Origin: Takakia lepidozioides
Taxonomy: Eukaryota; Streptophyta; Takakiopsida; Takakiales; Takakiaceae
Reading direction: 5' to 3'
NCBI GenBank assembly: GCA_030704615.1
Contig: CM060731.1
Location: 94,158,756 to 94,222,755, forward strand
Length of the DNA stretch: 64,000 bases
This document shows, in pieces, positions 9,870-21,010 of the stretch (the stretch's first letter is position 1; every line of letters begins with the position of its first letter). A program made the position numbers and the translations under genes. The notes under the pieces are model-generated. The model was given only the letters and a program-made list of their open reading frames with translations. It did not search any database and had not been told where the DNA came from.

Positions 9870-11100
9870 ATCCGATTACAAAAACTTGTATTGTACAAAA
9901 ATTTGTTATAAAGGAAATGGGTTCCAAATGTTATGCGTCCTATTTTGTTTGGAATGGTGATGCATGATATGGTTGGCTAGTGTGTAGAATGCATGCTAGC
10001 TTATAAAAGTGGGAGAGGTAAATTGGGTTAATCGTGTGTTTGTGTAGTGCCGAAATCAGGTGACCCCCATCCGAGGGGCAAGGAAACTTGCGCCTTCCTT
10101 GGGAGTTCACGTGCTAGTACGCACCTGGCGCGTGCGCGTACTATAACTGCGCTACCGAGGGGGTTGCCTTGTAGTGCGGGCTAACGCGGAAGTTACGTGC
10201 TTCTGTTCACGTACTATAATCGTGTAGCCTCGGGACGAAGTCGTAGTGCGGCTTCGGCGTGTTTCCGTACCTCAGGCCAGCATTCCAAGGCGGACCCAAT
10301 TGTAGTGATTGGGGCGCACGGTTTGGTTCAAGGTTATCTTCCTAGTCAAAGAGGGTTCCAGGGAACCCTTGCTCAAGGTGATGCCAAGAGTGGCATCATG
10401 AACGATCGCAAGCAATGTTGTTGCAGTAAGGCGATTCGATCCTCAAGGAGGATCGTTCCTTGGCCTTGAAGTAGGCCAAGAAGAGTGCACTGGGAAGAGC
10501 TGGAGAGGCTCCACCCTTGGCCGGGACTTGGAGGAAGTCGGCCGAACTAGCTAGTGGAGAGTAGAGTCAAGTGTGGGGTTTGGTTCTTTGCCATGGGACG
10601 CCATGGTGCGGAAAACAAACTCCTTGATGTGGGACGCCACAACTTGGATGTTCGTTTCTACAAAATGGACAAGTCGATGAGGACATCGACTCCCTGTTGG
10701 TAGGGGTGTGTGTCGCGGCCCTTTGCCTTGAGGGCAGGGGGTCGGGACACATGAGGGGCTGCCCCTATGGTGGGGGCAGCGGCAGCGATAGGTATGGGGG
10801 GCTGAAGCACCCTTGAGTGCCCAAGGCACTCAAGGAGGCGGAGGCGCTCACTAAGTGGAGCCCCGCACACCGGGTTGCGGTGGGGGTGGCTCCACAAGGG
10901 GTGGTGGTAGCTTAGCGGGACTTAGTGGGGGTGGCATAGGACTCACCATGGGGGCGGAGACCTCGTGGTGGGAGTCGTGGGGAGTCTTGGGACTCATCAC
11001 GGTCCATAGGGGCCGTGGTGAGTGGGCCAAGACTCACCGCGACTCATCACCGGGAGTCGAGGGTTTTCGTGGTGGTTCGCCATAAATGGCATGGCTGGTT
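9870..11100. other. No gene recognised; probable repeat-derived DNA
   Basis: No protein motif is visible on either strand. The right half (10,700-11,060) is rich in G and carries repeated GGGGGTGG and GGGACTCATC-type phrases. The stretch lies between a truncated retroelement and a dispersed repeat, so it is probably untranslated retroelement sequence. Confidence 0.4.
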
Positions 11101-11104
11101 ATGA

Positions 11105-11440
11105 AACCCCCGCGGACAGCTACAGAAGTATATATAGGGAGTAGTAACCCCGAGAACGGTGCAAGCCCGTTGGTGACCAAAAACTAGTGAGTAAGCGAGC
11201 GAGCCGGAAAGCGACCAAAGAGTGGGAGCTGTTCCGGACTGCCATCTACCAAAGGGAATTCCACTAGTCCCAAATAGGTGGAGGGTTTAGTGGGAAGCAA
11301 AGGGGGACTGTTATGTCCCGGTGAGCAGCCGAAGCTCCAAGTTGGCCCGGCGGCCAGGTTGGGAGTCAGGCGCGCGCATCAAAACGAGTAACTATGACGT
11401 GAAGGGGAGATTACCGAAGGGAGGTGCGCGACACACATCA
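11105..11440 (+). repeat. Dispersed ~340-bp repeat, copy 1
   Basis: This segment starts at ACAGAAGTATATATAGGGAG and runs to GGTGCGCGACAC. It matches 27,013-27,350 closely along its whole length, with a few substitutions and short indels. The TATATATAG at its start could be a core promoter. It may be an LTR or leader of an unplaced element. The gag coding sequence that follows starts abruptly at its end. Confidence 0.75.
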
Positions 11441-12315
11441 GTCAATTTGAGCATATGTGTATTGTGAACAATGAGAATGGCAATGATGCCAAAATGAGAC
11501 TGTTTCCTTGTTCACTTATAAAGAAAGCAAGTGAATGGTATGCAAGATTCCCTAATAATCATTTCCTAACCTGGAATGGCCTCAGTACGGCATTCCGAAA
11601 CAGGTTCAGGACAAGCAAAATCGAGGATGAAGTGTATGTGAGTTTACAACAGTTAAAGCAAAAGAAGCATGAAACTGTTGAGGAGTACATGGAAAAGATG
11701 GAGTTGATGATGAAAAAGTTGGCTGCTGTATCAGCACCAGGGTTACAGGAAGACCTGGTTTGTGAGTGGATTAAGACCGGAATTACAAAAGAAAGTGGAT
11801 ATGCTACCCCATAATATAGTGGAGGAGACATTTGAAACGGCCAACAGAATTGAACAATTAGGAATGCTCAGGAGAGAGAAAATGGAGGATGAGGACTCTG
11901 AGGATGAGTCAGATGGGGAAGAAGAGCAAGAGCTCAAAAGGAAGAGTAAGAAAAAGGAAAAGTTGAAGAGGGAAAACTATGAGAAAAGACTGGAGGAGAT
12001 CTTGAAGAAGTATGCCACAGAGGCTGCAACACATTGGAGGAAGGGTGTATGGTGTGCAAAATGCCAGAATGAAGGCCATACCACAGCTGAGTGCCACATG
12101 AAGGAGAAACATTGTACTCTCTGTAAAATGGATAACCATTCTACTGAGAATTGTTATTACAACAGAAGGACAGCTGCAAGAGAACCTAGCCAAGTAAGGG
12201 TGCATCAAGTGCAGCCCCAGCCAAGAAGGAACAGTGATCAAGACCACTATGGTAGGCCTGGTAGATATAATAACGGTATGGCAGGGAGAGGTAATCCAAG
12301 AGGGAATTACTAAGG
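11440..12315 (+). pseudogene. Retrotransposon gag with two CCHC zinc knuckles, 5' truncated
   Basis: The frame enters from the upstream repeat without a convincing start (QFEHMCIVNN...). It shows the gag core: MRLFPCSLIKKASEWY, FRNRFRTSKIEDEV, LQQLKQKKHETVEEYM. One frame change lies near 11,790. An acidic/basic low-complexity stretch follows, then two knuckles, CAKCQNEGHTTAEC and CTLCKMDNHSTENC (both CX2CX4HX4C). It ends in a Gly/Arg/Asn-rich tail. It is clearly a different gag lineage from the one at 6.6-8.4 kb. Its downstream partner (protease-RT) is absent; the sequence jumps at about 12,345 to the tail of the methyltransferase/PHD family. Confidence 0.8.
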
Positions 12316-12344
12316 AAATCCCAGAGGCAACTATCAGAAATATG

Positions 12345-12952
12345 ACTTTCAGGTGGTACATCGACCCGGTCTAGTCAATCGGGATGCGGATGGGTTGAGT
12401 CGCAATCCATGCACGAGCCAGCAGGATGACACTGGAGCTCGGTGCCATGGTGAGACGGACGAGGAGATGGTGCCCGGATGACATGCATCTGCAAACCTTG
12501 CCATTGCACAACATCGTGATACGTTGAGGTATGCTACCATACGTGGTGGGGGCTATCGTCCTGGGGTTCGGAGATTTCACCTTGGTGACTATGTTTATCT
12601 GCAGCAGACTGCTCCAACGACCCTGGATGTGACTGCAGGACGTGTTATTTTGAGGGTTCGAGAGCTATTGCCCTCAGGCGTCCTGATCTTGGAGGGTCGG
12701 GATGGCATGACTTGGAAGGACCATGTGCGTAATTGCGCGCCATGTCACCTTCTGAATATCGATGGCAGGATTGACCCAAACGTGGCAGTGGTACCTGCAA
12801 GTTTGAGCTGCATGTTGTGTGGGTCTGCTAGAGGGGCAACCACCATGCTGGTGTGTGATCGATGCTCTAGAGGTTGGCATATGGGATGCTTGACTCCACC
12901 TCTTGAGATGGTTCCTGATGGGGATTGGTTATGTTCGCATTGCATTGGATAG
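12345..12952 (+). pseudogene. Deletion derivative: RNase H tether joined to PHD-tailed integrase end
   Basis: 12,345-12,480 matches the RNase H/integrase tether of the element at 1-8.4 kb (DFQVVHRPGLVNRDADG) and stops. At about 12,490 the sequence resumes at the integrase C-terminal region (LRYATIRGGGYRPGVRRF, GDYVYLQQ). It runs without further breaks to the PHD finger (CMLC, CDRC, WHMGC, WLCSHC) and a stop at 12,950-12,952. The zinc-binding and catalytic integrase domains are deleted. Identity with the minus-strand copy is high, so the two are the same family. Confidence 0.85.
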
Positions 12953-13197
12953 TGGGAGTGGATACAACCATGGAAGGCTAACAAGAAATGCAAGGTCAAG
13001 CTACTATGAGACCAACACACGAGATCCTGGCTCAAGTTCACAGATTGTAAGACGACGACTAACGATGGGGCTACTCTTGTACCCGGCCTCTTGGTCTATA
13101 GAATTTGAGTACAATAGGGATAGTGATAGAGGACTTATTACGGTTGTGGCTATTACATCTTGTAGCTATCTGGAGTTAGAGTGACCTAACCACCAGC

Positions 13198-13209
13198 TAG
13201 GGGGGCGAT
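13198..13209 (+). promoter_or_regulatory. Polypurine tract of the plus-strand copy
   Basis: TAGGGGGGCGAT directly precedes the LTR start, as at 544-555 on the other strand. Bases 12,953-13,197 are the 3' untranslated stretch of the same family. Confidence 0.7.
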
Positions 13210-13477
13210 TGTGGCAGACTACTTTATTGTGCATATATGTGTGGTGTGGTTTGGACAGCGATGTAGTTGTGTAGTGATACGTATGCGCACGACAGCTGTC
13301 AAGTTAAATAAACACAGTGTGAAACTAACTAGAATAAATCTAGTTATTTGTATTTAACAATTGGAATTAGTTCAAGTGTTAAGTCAGGTGTCAAGTTTAG
13401 CTTGACACCTTAACCATCTTATCTTCACGAGCTCGTCGGTCGTGAGAGATGAGCCTGCACTACCGAGCTCCCTCGTG
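13210..13477 (+). repeat. LTR, truncated, plus strand
   Basis: It begins TGTGGCAGAC after the polypurine tract. It shares the block TTTGGACAGCGATGTAG and a TGCGCACGACAGCTGTCAAG block with the LTR at 26-542. Its U3 lacks the CACTAG repeats of that LTR, so it is a subfamily variant. It breaks into the CACAGCC minisatellite at 13,478 before the expected TATA region and LTR end. Confidence 0.7.
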
Positions 13478-15030
13478 CCTGTCACAGCCCCTCACAGCCC
13501 GTCACAGCCCCATCCATGGCTGCTCTGGCAGTTTAGCCATTTCTCCAAGGGGTTTAGCCACGCCAAGCTAGGGTTTGTGTCTCTTGGACTCTAGGCTTCT
13601 TTCCACCGAGCTATGGCGGCTGTGAGGAAATCAGCAAGGTATTCTTGCTCTTTCGGCTCCCACACACCACCATAGTAGCCCTAAGCCATGAGGTGGTTGC
13701 CACAAACCAAGCCTTCTTTCTCACATAGCCTCCCCAAACACGCCACTAAACTCAATGGCAAACAACCAAGCCCTGCTGGTTCCCAGCCCTTGTGAGCACT
13801 CATTCAAGCACTCTCCTTGGCCATAGCATCTGTCTTAGAGCCTATTCCAGCCCTCTACACCTGTTGCTTCAAGAGTTGCGCTCCCTTCAAGCTTGAAGTT
13901 GAAACCCCAACTCACATAGGCCCTACAAGTGCTTTTCTTTCACTCCAAGTGGAAACCAGCCCTAGACCTTCCGTTCTAGCTCTCTAAGGCTTGAAAACAA
14001 GAGCCTCAATGGGCTGAAGGCATGCTCCACACATGCCCCACTCTCACCATAAAAGAATCAGCTCCTTTGCTTCATTTCTTGCACCCACAAACCTAAAAAA
14101 ACAAGCTTCAGCAGGCTGAAAGCATGCTCCGCCTGCCCTACAGGGAAACCAGCCCCTTCCTTCCTTTCTTGCACTCCCACACCTGAAAGTGCAAGCCTTC
14201 ACCAGGCTGATAGCATGCTCCACACATGCATTGCCCTCACATAAGGGAAGTCAGCCCTTCCCTCTTCCTTGCTTGCCCTCCAAGCTTGAAGATGGAAGCT
14301 TCAATGAGCTGAATACATGCTCCACACATGCAACCTCTTCACACAAGAGATATCAGCCCCCTATCTTGGCTCCTTGATGCTCTCTAAGACAAGACTAAGC
14401 ACTCCACAGCCCTTGCCAAGCTCCTGAAACCGTAAGGCTTATATTTCCAGCCACAAGACACTCCTCTTTGGTGCAAGAACTTTTCTTCCAAGCTCTGAAA
14501 CCCTAGGTGCACATTCCATGGCCTTGCCGCACCTCTTAGCTCCTGTTCCAGCCCCGCTCTTGCCATGGCAAGAGCCCTCATATCGCTGGAGTTTCAGATT
14601 GAAACCCCCAACTCAACATAGCCACAAATGCATCTTGCATACAAGAGAAATCAGCCATCTCTTTTCACTCATACCTCCTTATGAGCTTGAAGTTGGAGCT
14701 CCCGATAACTGTGACTTACATTTAACACCCTCGCAGCTCCACATTGCTGCAGCTCCTTAACTTGGCCTGCAGCTGAAGAAGACGACCACCAGGAGTAGCC
14801 CAAACTTGGTTGCCATAGCGTTGAGCTATGCAACGCCGCTCTTCAACATAGGCTACCCGCCTCTCTATCCATTGCAAACCTGCAACCTGTTCGCCTTTGC
14901 ACTCTATCCACTTTGGATAGGCTCATGCACGGATCGCTGCACTCTAGGCTGAACCGCTTCTCATGAAAACACAAGTGCTACAAAGCAACTCGAACCTGGC
15001 ACTCACAAACTCGAGCTGATCTTTCTCGAG
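13478..15030. repeat. Degenerate tandem repeats, no gene recognised
   Basis: 13,478-13,515 is a short patch of the CACAGCC minisatellite. From about 13,850 to 14,380 a unit of roughly 90-106 bases recurs. It is marked by GCTGAAAGCATGCTCCACAC-like phrases near 14,014, 14,115, 14,204 and 14,310, and by repeated CAAGCTT and AATCAGCCC-like phrases. Short open frames here do not resemble known proteins. The stretch joins an LTR fragment at 15,031. Confidence 0.55.
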
Positions 15031-15357
15031 TGATAAAGAAGAAGAATACAAGCACAAGCTCATGCGAGCTCACAAAGCTGAAGCATAAACTCAGGCATAT
15101 ATAACCTCATCACTCAAATACAAGTCAAGCCAAGTGCACCCCACACCATGGGGAATCCACACTACGGCGCCATAGCTAGGCGCGGTGAGGCTCAACTCGA
15201 GAAAGATGAGCCTCCCGCGCTTGCCGTGAAGATAACCACTCCAGGGCCTAAATCTGCCTTGACCCCTGGATTGACACTTGGGCCAATCCCAAATGTCAAT
15301 ATGTAAAAGCTAGCTATTTCCTAGCTAGTTTCACACTAGTGGTAAAATAACTTGACA
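15031..15357 (-). repeat. LTR fragment matching 26-352
   Basis: It is nearly identical to the R/U5 side of the LTR at the window start, including the TATATAAC on the forward strand. It stops at CTTGACA, where the intact LTR continues GCTGTCGTGC. The rest of an LTR, starting TGTCGTGCGC, appears at 17,079 in the same orientation. Confidence 0.75.
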
Positions 15358-17078
15358 CATGGTTAAGTCGTTGCCCTCTCAGAGTTTCTCGTTTTGTCAA
15401 TTCCTAGTTACACTAGTGTGTTCCCTTCTGCTTCGGATAAATTCTCGGGTATGACTCCATCCTGCCTTGCCCCAACCCTAAGCCCAAGACCAGATAGAAT
15501 ATTTGGGATGACGTGGGTATTAAACAGTATTTCTATGTTCTTACCAGGTGCTGCTAACCTGAGACATCATGGGGTTTCATTGTGGCACCATTTCATCAAT
15601 GCACATGCTGGCAGCACTGCCAGCTTCTTTTATGTCATGCCATGTTCCCGCTGCAAGGTGGGTGCCATGCGATTGGCCTTATCACACTATTACAAGCCAG
15701 AGCTGATGTTTAGCCGATATTTCTAATGCTCACCTTTGCAGCTCAATAGCTATGAGGTAGATGGTTATGAGTGTTGAAACCTGCAAATGTTGACCTCCAG
15801 ATGACTAGAATAAGAGAGAATAATTGTACAAAACGCTTGCCAGCTATTTTATCACTTCATATTCTTTGGTTGGAAATCCATTTTCGAAATGTACGCCGTT
15901 ATATGTTCTCAGATATTATGTGGTTTTTGACCTATTCACCTGGGAAAGACCCTGACTAGACATAAAAAGGCAGAAGGGTTGAAAGCCAGTGGGCACGCAC
16001 GGCGAGGTTCAGAACTCAGTTTGACAGTATAAGCTTGGTCCTCTGTATTCTGCAGTAAGTACCAAGTTCTACATGGAGTAAATAACATTGTGGCTACACA
16101 TGCCCAACAATCAAGGCAACTCAAAAGTACACAGCAACTGTTGTTACATCAGATTCATTTGGGTTATTGCAATTGACAAACAAAGTCTTATAAGTACATT
16201 CTCAGCAGGTAGCAGAATAGTTGGTCTCAACTGTTAGATGTTGCTTCCCTTCATCTCTCTCTGCCCACTGCTTCTTGACTGGACAGGGAAAAATACTTCA
16301 ACCCTACAATTGTTTATGACCACCTAGGCGAGATATTTTCAACTCTTATTATTGGGAGTTTTATCACAGATATGCCATATTTTTCATGAAAGTGAGAGGC
16401 GTGGAGTACTTACGAGCTCGTCCGAGACCAGTTCGGAAATTGGACAGAATAGACAATGTGCAAAAGATGGAACTTCTTTAGCTGGACATTTTTACTTGCG
16501 ATAAGATGATTGTTGAGGGAAATATTTGTGTCAAAATCTGGGAGGCCTACAATTGAGGCTGTAAAATGTCAGGCTTGTTCAGGACCGATGCACATCATAA
16601 ATCCTACTTAATACCCTAGCATACCAGCAGACCTCTATCATGGATGGGAGTGCAGCACAGTGATGACTTCCACCCACTTCTCTCCATTTGTAATTTCTAC
16701 TGAAAGGTTCTTTCATGTAAGGAATTTTCCAAGAATCGCCTGCAGGAGCCTAATATTTAACCTAACCCTTCCCCGTGGTGGATGCAATTGACTTTGCTTA
16801 ACTATGTTATAAAATATTGGAGCTCCTCTTCGGGTTTACTGGTTCTTCCACTGCTGCATGGTGTGACTATTTGCATTGGGGCCTGTAGCAGAGGAGAGAT
16901 ACCGTAAACGAAACAGACAATGGTCTGCAAGATTTGCAAGATGTACCAGTAAGTTATCTTGTCATAAACCCACTTTCTGTATCTGTAAAATCGCTTTCTA
17001 GATGTTATTATCTCGGGATTGTGCAATGTTATGTCATGTGCCTTGATGTCTTTGCTCATGTGTTTGTACTGAAGTCCT
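15358..17078. other. 1.7-kb segment between two LTR halves; nothing recognised
   Basis: The base composition is less extreme than in the neighbours. There are only short open frames, the longest 110 codons at 15,394-15,726, without a motif I know. There are no terminal repeats and no clear target duplication. It could be an insertion in an LTR or a stretch of old host DNA. Confidence 0.35.
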
Positions 17079-17163
17079 TGTCGTGCGCATACGTATCGCT
17101 ACACAACTACATCGCTGTCCAAACCACACCACACATATATGCACAATAAAGTAGTCTGCCACA
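17079..17163 (-). repeat. LTR U3 fragment
   Basis: This is the reverse complement of the first ~80 bases of the LTR at 13,210 (TGTGGCAGAC... to ...GCGCACGACA). In minus orientation its start is joined, after one base, to the end of a different LTR rather than to a polypurine tract. Confidence 0.7.
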
Positions 17164-17164
17164 A

Positions 17165-17288
17165 TGATATGAAAACTAAACTCACACTGTTTGAAAACAC
17201 AGAAACACGAAATACAACACAATCACTCGTTAAAATAAGAGTCGAGCCAGGGGCACCCCAAGCTATGGGGACTCCACCCCACAACATC
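17165..17288 (-). repeat. LTR end of the adjoining chromovirus-like element
   Basis: On the minus strand this stretch ends ...TTTTCATATCA. It shares with the LTR at 26-542 the order TCACTC, AGTCGAGCCA, GCACCCC, ATGGGGACTCCAC (forward-strand wording), so it is homologous to that LTR's end. It adjoins the integrase reading frame on its right. Confidence 0.5.
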
Positions 17289-18254
17289 CTACTTTCCCTC
17301 AAGTATTGCCTTCACCTCGTACTCAGGTTCATTTTCATGATCCAACAGCATAGGTGGCGAACGCAACACTTGATGTCGATTCGGACGCGCTTCATCTTTG
17401 AAGTAAGGCTTCAAAAGGGAGACATGGAATACTGGGTGCACCTTGCTGTTTGCCGGCAGCTCCAATTCATACACATCCTCATTCATAACCTTCCGAATGC
17501 GAAAGGGTCCCGCATACGGAGGTACGAACTTCGGACTCACTTCCGGAGGTAGTCGGAAATTCTTGATGTTCAACCAGACCTCTGTGCCTGCCTCAAACTT
17601 CACTTCCCTCCGCTTCCGATTCGCCTACATTTCATACCGTTTCCTAGCTTTGGCAATATTGTACTTTGCGAGCTTCAACAAACGCTCGCGTTCTTCCAGT
17701 ACCGCCGCTACTGCCGGTTCCTCAACGTCCTGGGCGGCCCAACTTGTCGGCACCAGAGGTGCTTTTCCATAGACCAATACGAAAGGAGAAACTCCCGTTG
17801 CGGAGTGTTCTGTGTTATTATAACATAACTCTGCCGCGTCTAGGTGTTCCATCCAGTCTGATTGGTCTGCCGACACGTAATTCCGCAAGAATTGCTTCAC
17901 TACGGAATTCACTCTTTCCGTTTGGCCGTCCGTCGTAGGTCGGAAGGCGGTGCTCATCTTCAACCTCCTCCCCATCTTCTTCCAAAGTGTCCTCCAAAAT
18001 TTACACGTAAACTTTGGATCGCGATCCGAGACAATATCCTTCGGGACTCCATGATGCTTTAAGACGTGGGCGAAGTAAAGTCGCCCTGTCTCCTGCGCCG
18101 TTGCCGTCTCCTTGGTGGGGATGAAATGGCCCATTTTATTGAACCTATCCACCACCACCATGATTACATCGAATCCTTTTGACAGCGGCATAGCAGTCAT
18201 GAAATCCATCGAGACGCTTTCCCAAGTCCCCTCTGGAATCGATGACTCGAGCAA
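17289..18254 (-). pseudogene. Ty3/gypsy (chromovirus-type) integrase with truncated chromodomain
   Basis: The integrase core shows SMDFMTAMP (first Asp), IVSDRDPKF (second Asp) and PTTDGQTERVN (Glu), then LCYNNTEHSATG and PFVLVYG. After one in-frame stop near 17,622 the same frame continues with the GPY/F-type C-terminal region (PPYAGPFRI, VHPVFHVSLLKPYF). It ends with NEPEYEVKAILEGK, which looks like the first strand of a chromodomain cut off by the LTR sequence. This lineage is distinct from the PHD-tailed integrase at 0.8-2.2 kb. Confidence 0.88.
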
Positions 18255-18378
18255 CCATGGAGCTGTCGAAAGATACCATCAGTCGCTTGGTGGAAGCGGT
18301 GGTCGCCAGGACTTGCAAGGTAGGCAACTATTCTTGTGAGTTGTATCAGGAAACTGGCGCCCTGCGTAAATTCAGTTA

Positions 18379-20146
18379 TTGTTCGTGGATGGGATAATAT
18401 CCGGAACTAATGTGTCGTTGTTGGTGGACACAGGAGCGTTGCACTCCTTCATGACACCGGCGGCGGCGCGAAAGTTGGGACTCCCGACAAGTGACGTGGG
18501 GGCCTCTATTGAGGTGCGTTCTGCCAAAGGAGACCCACAGTTGGCGACAAGGTTGGCGTTTGATGTTCCTCTTCAACTGGGGAGTTAGGAGGGACGTGAG
18601 AACTTCACCATCTGCGAGATCGATGGAGTGGATCTCATTTTGGGGATGACATTTTTGAGCAAATCCGGAGCGGTCATAGATGGCCGCAAGAGAGTGATCA
18701 CGCTGCCATGTGGGAATGATGGCGAGGTTTTACGAGTGTCGGAAACACCCAAATCCGTGGGAGGGCGAATAAACCTTCTGTCAGCAAGGGAGTGGGCCGT
18801 GGAGGAGGCACACGAGCCCCAGTTTTTGCTTTACATTAGAGAAGTGAAGGGAGAAGGCGATGGGGAGCCGAGCCCAGATTGGATCAAGGGGATCTTGGAG
18901 AAATACCGGGATGTGATGCCGGAGGTTGAGCCACAGGGAGTTGGTCGAGCTGAAGACTCAGCTCAAGGATCTAATCTCAAAAGGGTACATCCGGCCGAGT
19001 AAGTCACCTTACGGAGCCCCGGTGCTATTCACAGACAAGAAGGATGGGACGCTGCAGATGTGTGTCGATTACAGGGCTTTGAATAAGGTGACTATTAAAA
19101 ACCGGTACCCTTTGCCAAGGATCGACGACCTTTTCGACCGGTTGGCATGAGCGAAGTATTTCAGCCGGATCGACTTGCGCTCCGGCTATCATCAAATTCG
19201 GGTGGCGAAAGGAGATGAGGAGAAGACCGCGTGCAGGACAAGGTATGGTTCATATGAGTTCTTGGTGATGCCTTTTGGGCTCACTAATGCACCGGCGACC
19301 TTTAGCACGCTGATGAACAGCCTTTTTCAGGAGTGGTTGGATGACTTTGTGATCGTGTACATCGACGACATCTTGGTGTACTCGAAAACAAAGGAGGGAA
19401 CACCCTGGAGCACCTCAAAAGGGTGTTCCAAAAGTTGCGGGAAAGGAAGCTGTACGCCAAAGCTTCAAAATGCGAATTCGGGGTCACAAAAGTGGAGTTC
19501 TTGGGGCATGTGATTACACAGGATGGGATCAAAATGGATGACAGAAAGGTGAGGGCGATCTTGGATTGGGAGCCTCCGACTTCGGTCCCGGAGTGCGATC
19601 CTTCCTAGGACTCGCCTCCTATTACCGGAAGTATGTGAGAAATTTCGCCAAGATCGCGGGGCCGTTGTCGGACCTTCTGTGTAAATCCAAAGTCTGGGTA
19701 TGGAACACATTTTGTGGCCAAGCTTTTGCTGAATTGAAGCAGCGGATGGCGGAAGCTCCAGTCTTGAAAATCCCGGAGTTTCGATCGTCCATTTGAGATT
19801 CATACAGATGCGTCGGACTTCGCGATTGGGGGTGTACTTATGTAAGATGAACGTCCAGTGGCTTACGAAAGTAAGAAACTAAATGAAGTGGAGGCCGACG
19901 CACAAAAAAGAGATGAAGGCGGTGGTGCACTGTCTTGAGCTTTGGCGCCACTATGTTGGTTCCAACCCAGTGAAGGTGTTCACGGACAATGTCACGGTGA
20001 AGTATTTGCCACGCAGCCCAAGTTGTCCCCAAAACAACTTAGGTGGCAAGATACTTTGGCGGTATTCGACGTGGATATCCAGTACAAACCGGGACGAGAC
20101 AACGTGGTGGCCGATGCTTTAAGTAGAAAGCAGCAGCTCTTGTTGG
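18379..20146 (+). pseudogene. Ty3/gypsy protease-RT-RNase H, decayed, cut by the gap
   Basis: The protease has LLVDTGALHSF (DTG active site) and LILGMTFL. RT shows [35 protein letters not shown] and YIDDILVY near 19,360. RNase H follows with THTDASDF-like and VFTDNVTVKYL segments and the tether DVDIQYKPGRDNVVADALSR. In-frame stops (for example near 18,586 and 19,148) and several frame changes (near 19,400, 19,560 and 19,850) show it is dead. It points away from the integrase fragment on its left, so they are head to head. The integrase that should follow lies in or beyond the Ns. Confidence 0.9.
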
Positions 20147-20646
20147 NNNNNNNNNNNNNNNNNNNNNNNNNNNNNNNNNNNNNNNNNNNNNNNNNNNNNN
20201 NNNNNNNNNNNNNNNNNNNNNNNNNNNNNNNNNNNNNNNNNNNNNNNNNNNNNNNNNNNNNNNNNNNNNNNNNNNNNNNNNNNNNNNNNNNNNNNNNNNN
20301 NNNNNNNNNNNNNNNNNNNNNNNNNNNNNNNNNNNNNNNNNNNNNNNNNNNNNNNNNNNNNNNNNNNNNNNNNNNNNNNNNNNNNNNNNNNNNNNNNNNN
20401 NNNNNNNNNNNNNNNNNNNNNNNNNNNNNNNNNNNNNNNNNNNNNNNNNNNNNNNNNNNNNNNNNNNNNNNNNNNNNNNNNNNNNNNNNNNNNNNNNNNN
20501 NNNNNNNNNNNNNNNNNNNNNNNNNNNNNNNNNNNNNNNNNNNNNNNNNNNNNNNNNNNNNNNNNNNNNNNNNNNNNNNNNNNNNNNNNNNNNNNNNNNN
20601 NNNNNNNNNNNNNNNNNNNNNNNNNNNNNNNNNNNNNNNNNNNNNN
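20147..20646. other. Assembly gap (500 Ns)
   Basis: Exactly 500 Ns. Open frames that run across it are artefacts. The sequence on the two sides differs in character: retroelement to the left, palindrome-rich flank of a DNA transposon to the right. Confidence 1.
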
Positions 20647-21010
20647 CGGGCGTCCCCTGTTCGATATTCGGTGCCGAATTCCTTCCTTCCGGGGTTGAAT
20701 GTGACGGCCAACTGCATGCCACTCCCCCCTCCCCGACTGCATCCGAACCGCCCCGGATGGAAATTCGGCGCTTTCGTTTTTTTTTCCATCTGGGGATGTT
20801 TTTATGCGTCCAGTTTTCGGCCTGACCCCCCCGACACGACTCCCTTTGGGGCCCGGATGGAAATTCGGCGCCGAATCTCCCATCCAGGATATTCTCTGTC
20901 GCACACACTCCGGCCTCTGCGCCCGAGGCGACTTCATCCGGGCTTCCTCTGTTGGATATTGGGTGCCGAATTTCCATTCGGGGTAGTATGTGAGGGCACG
21001 GTGCCGGCTT
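20647..21010. repeat. Palindrome cluster left of the transposase gene
   Basis: Several copies of a palindrome centred on GGCGCC, in the full form GGAAATTCGGCGCCGAAT (20,858-20,875), or as half sites with GGTGCC, occur near 20,667, 20,758, 20,865 and 20,972. They are separated by C-rich spacers with GGATGG and CATCCGG phrases. The left edge is lost in the gap. Confidence 0.75.
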
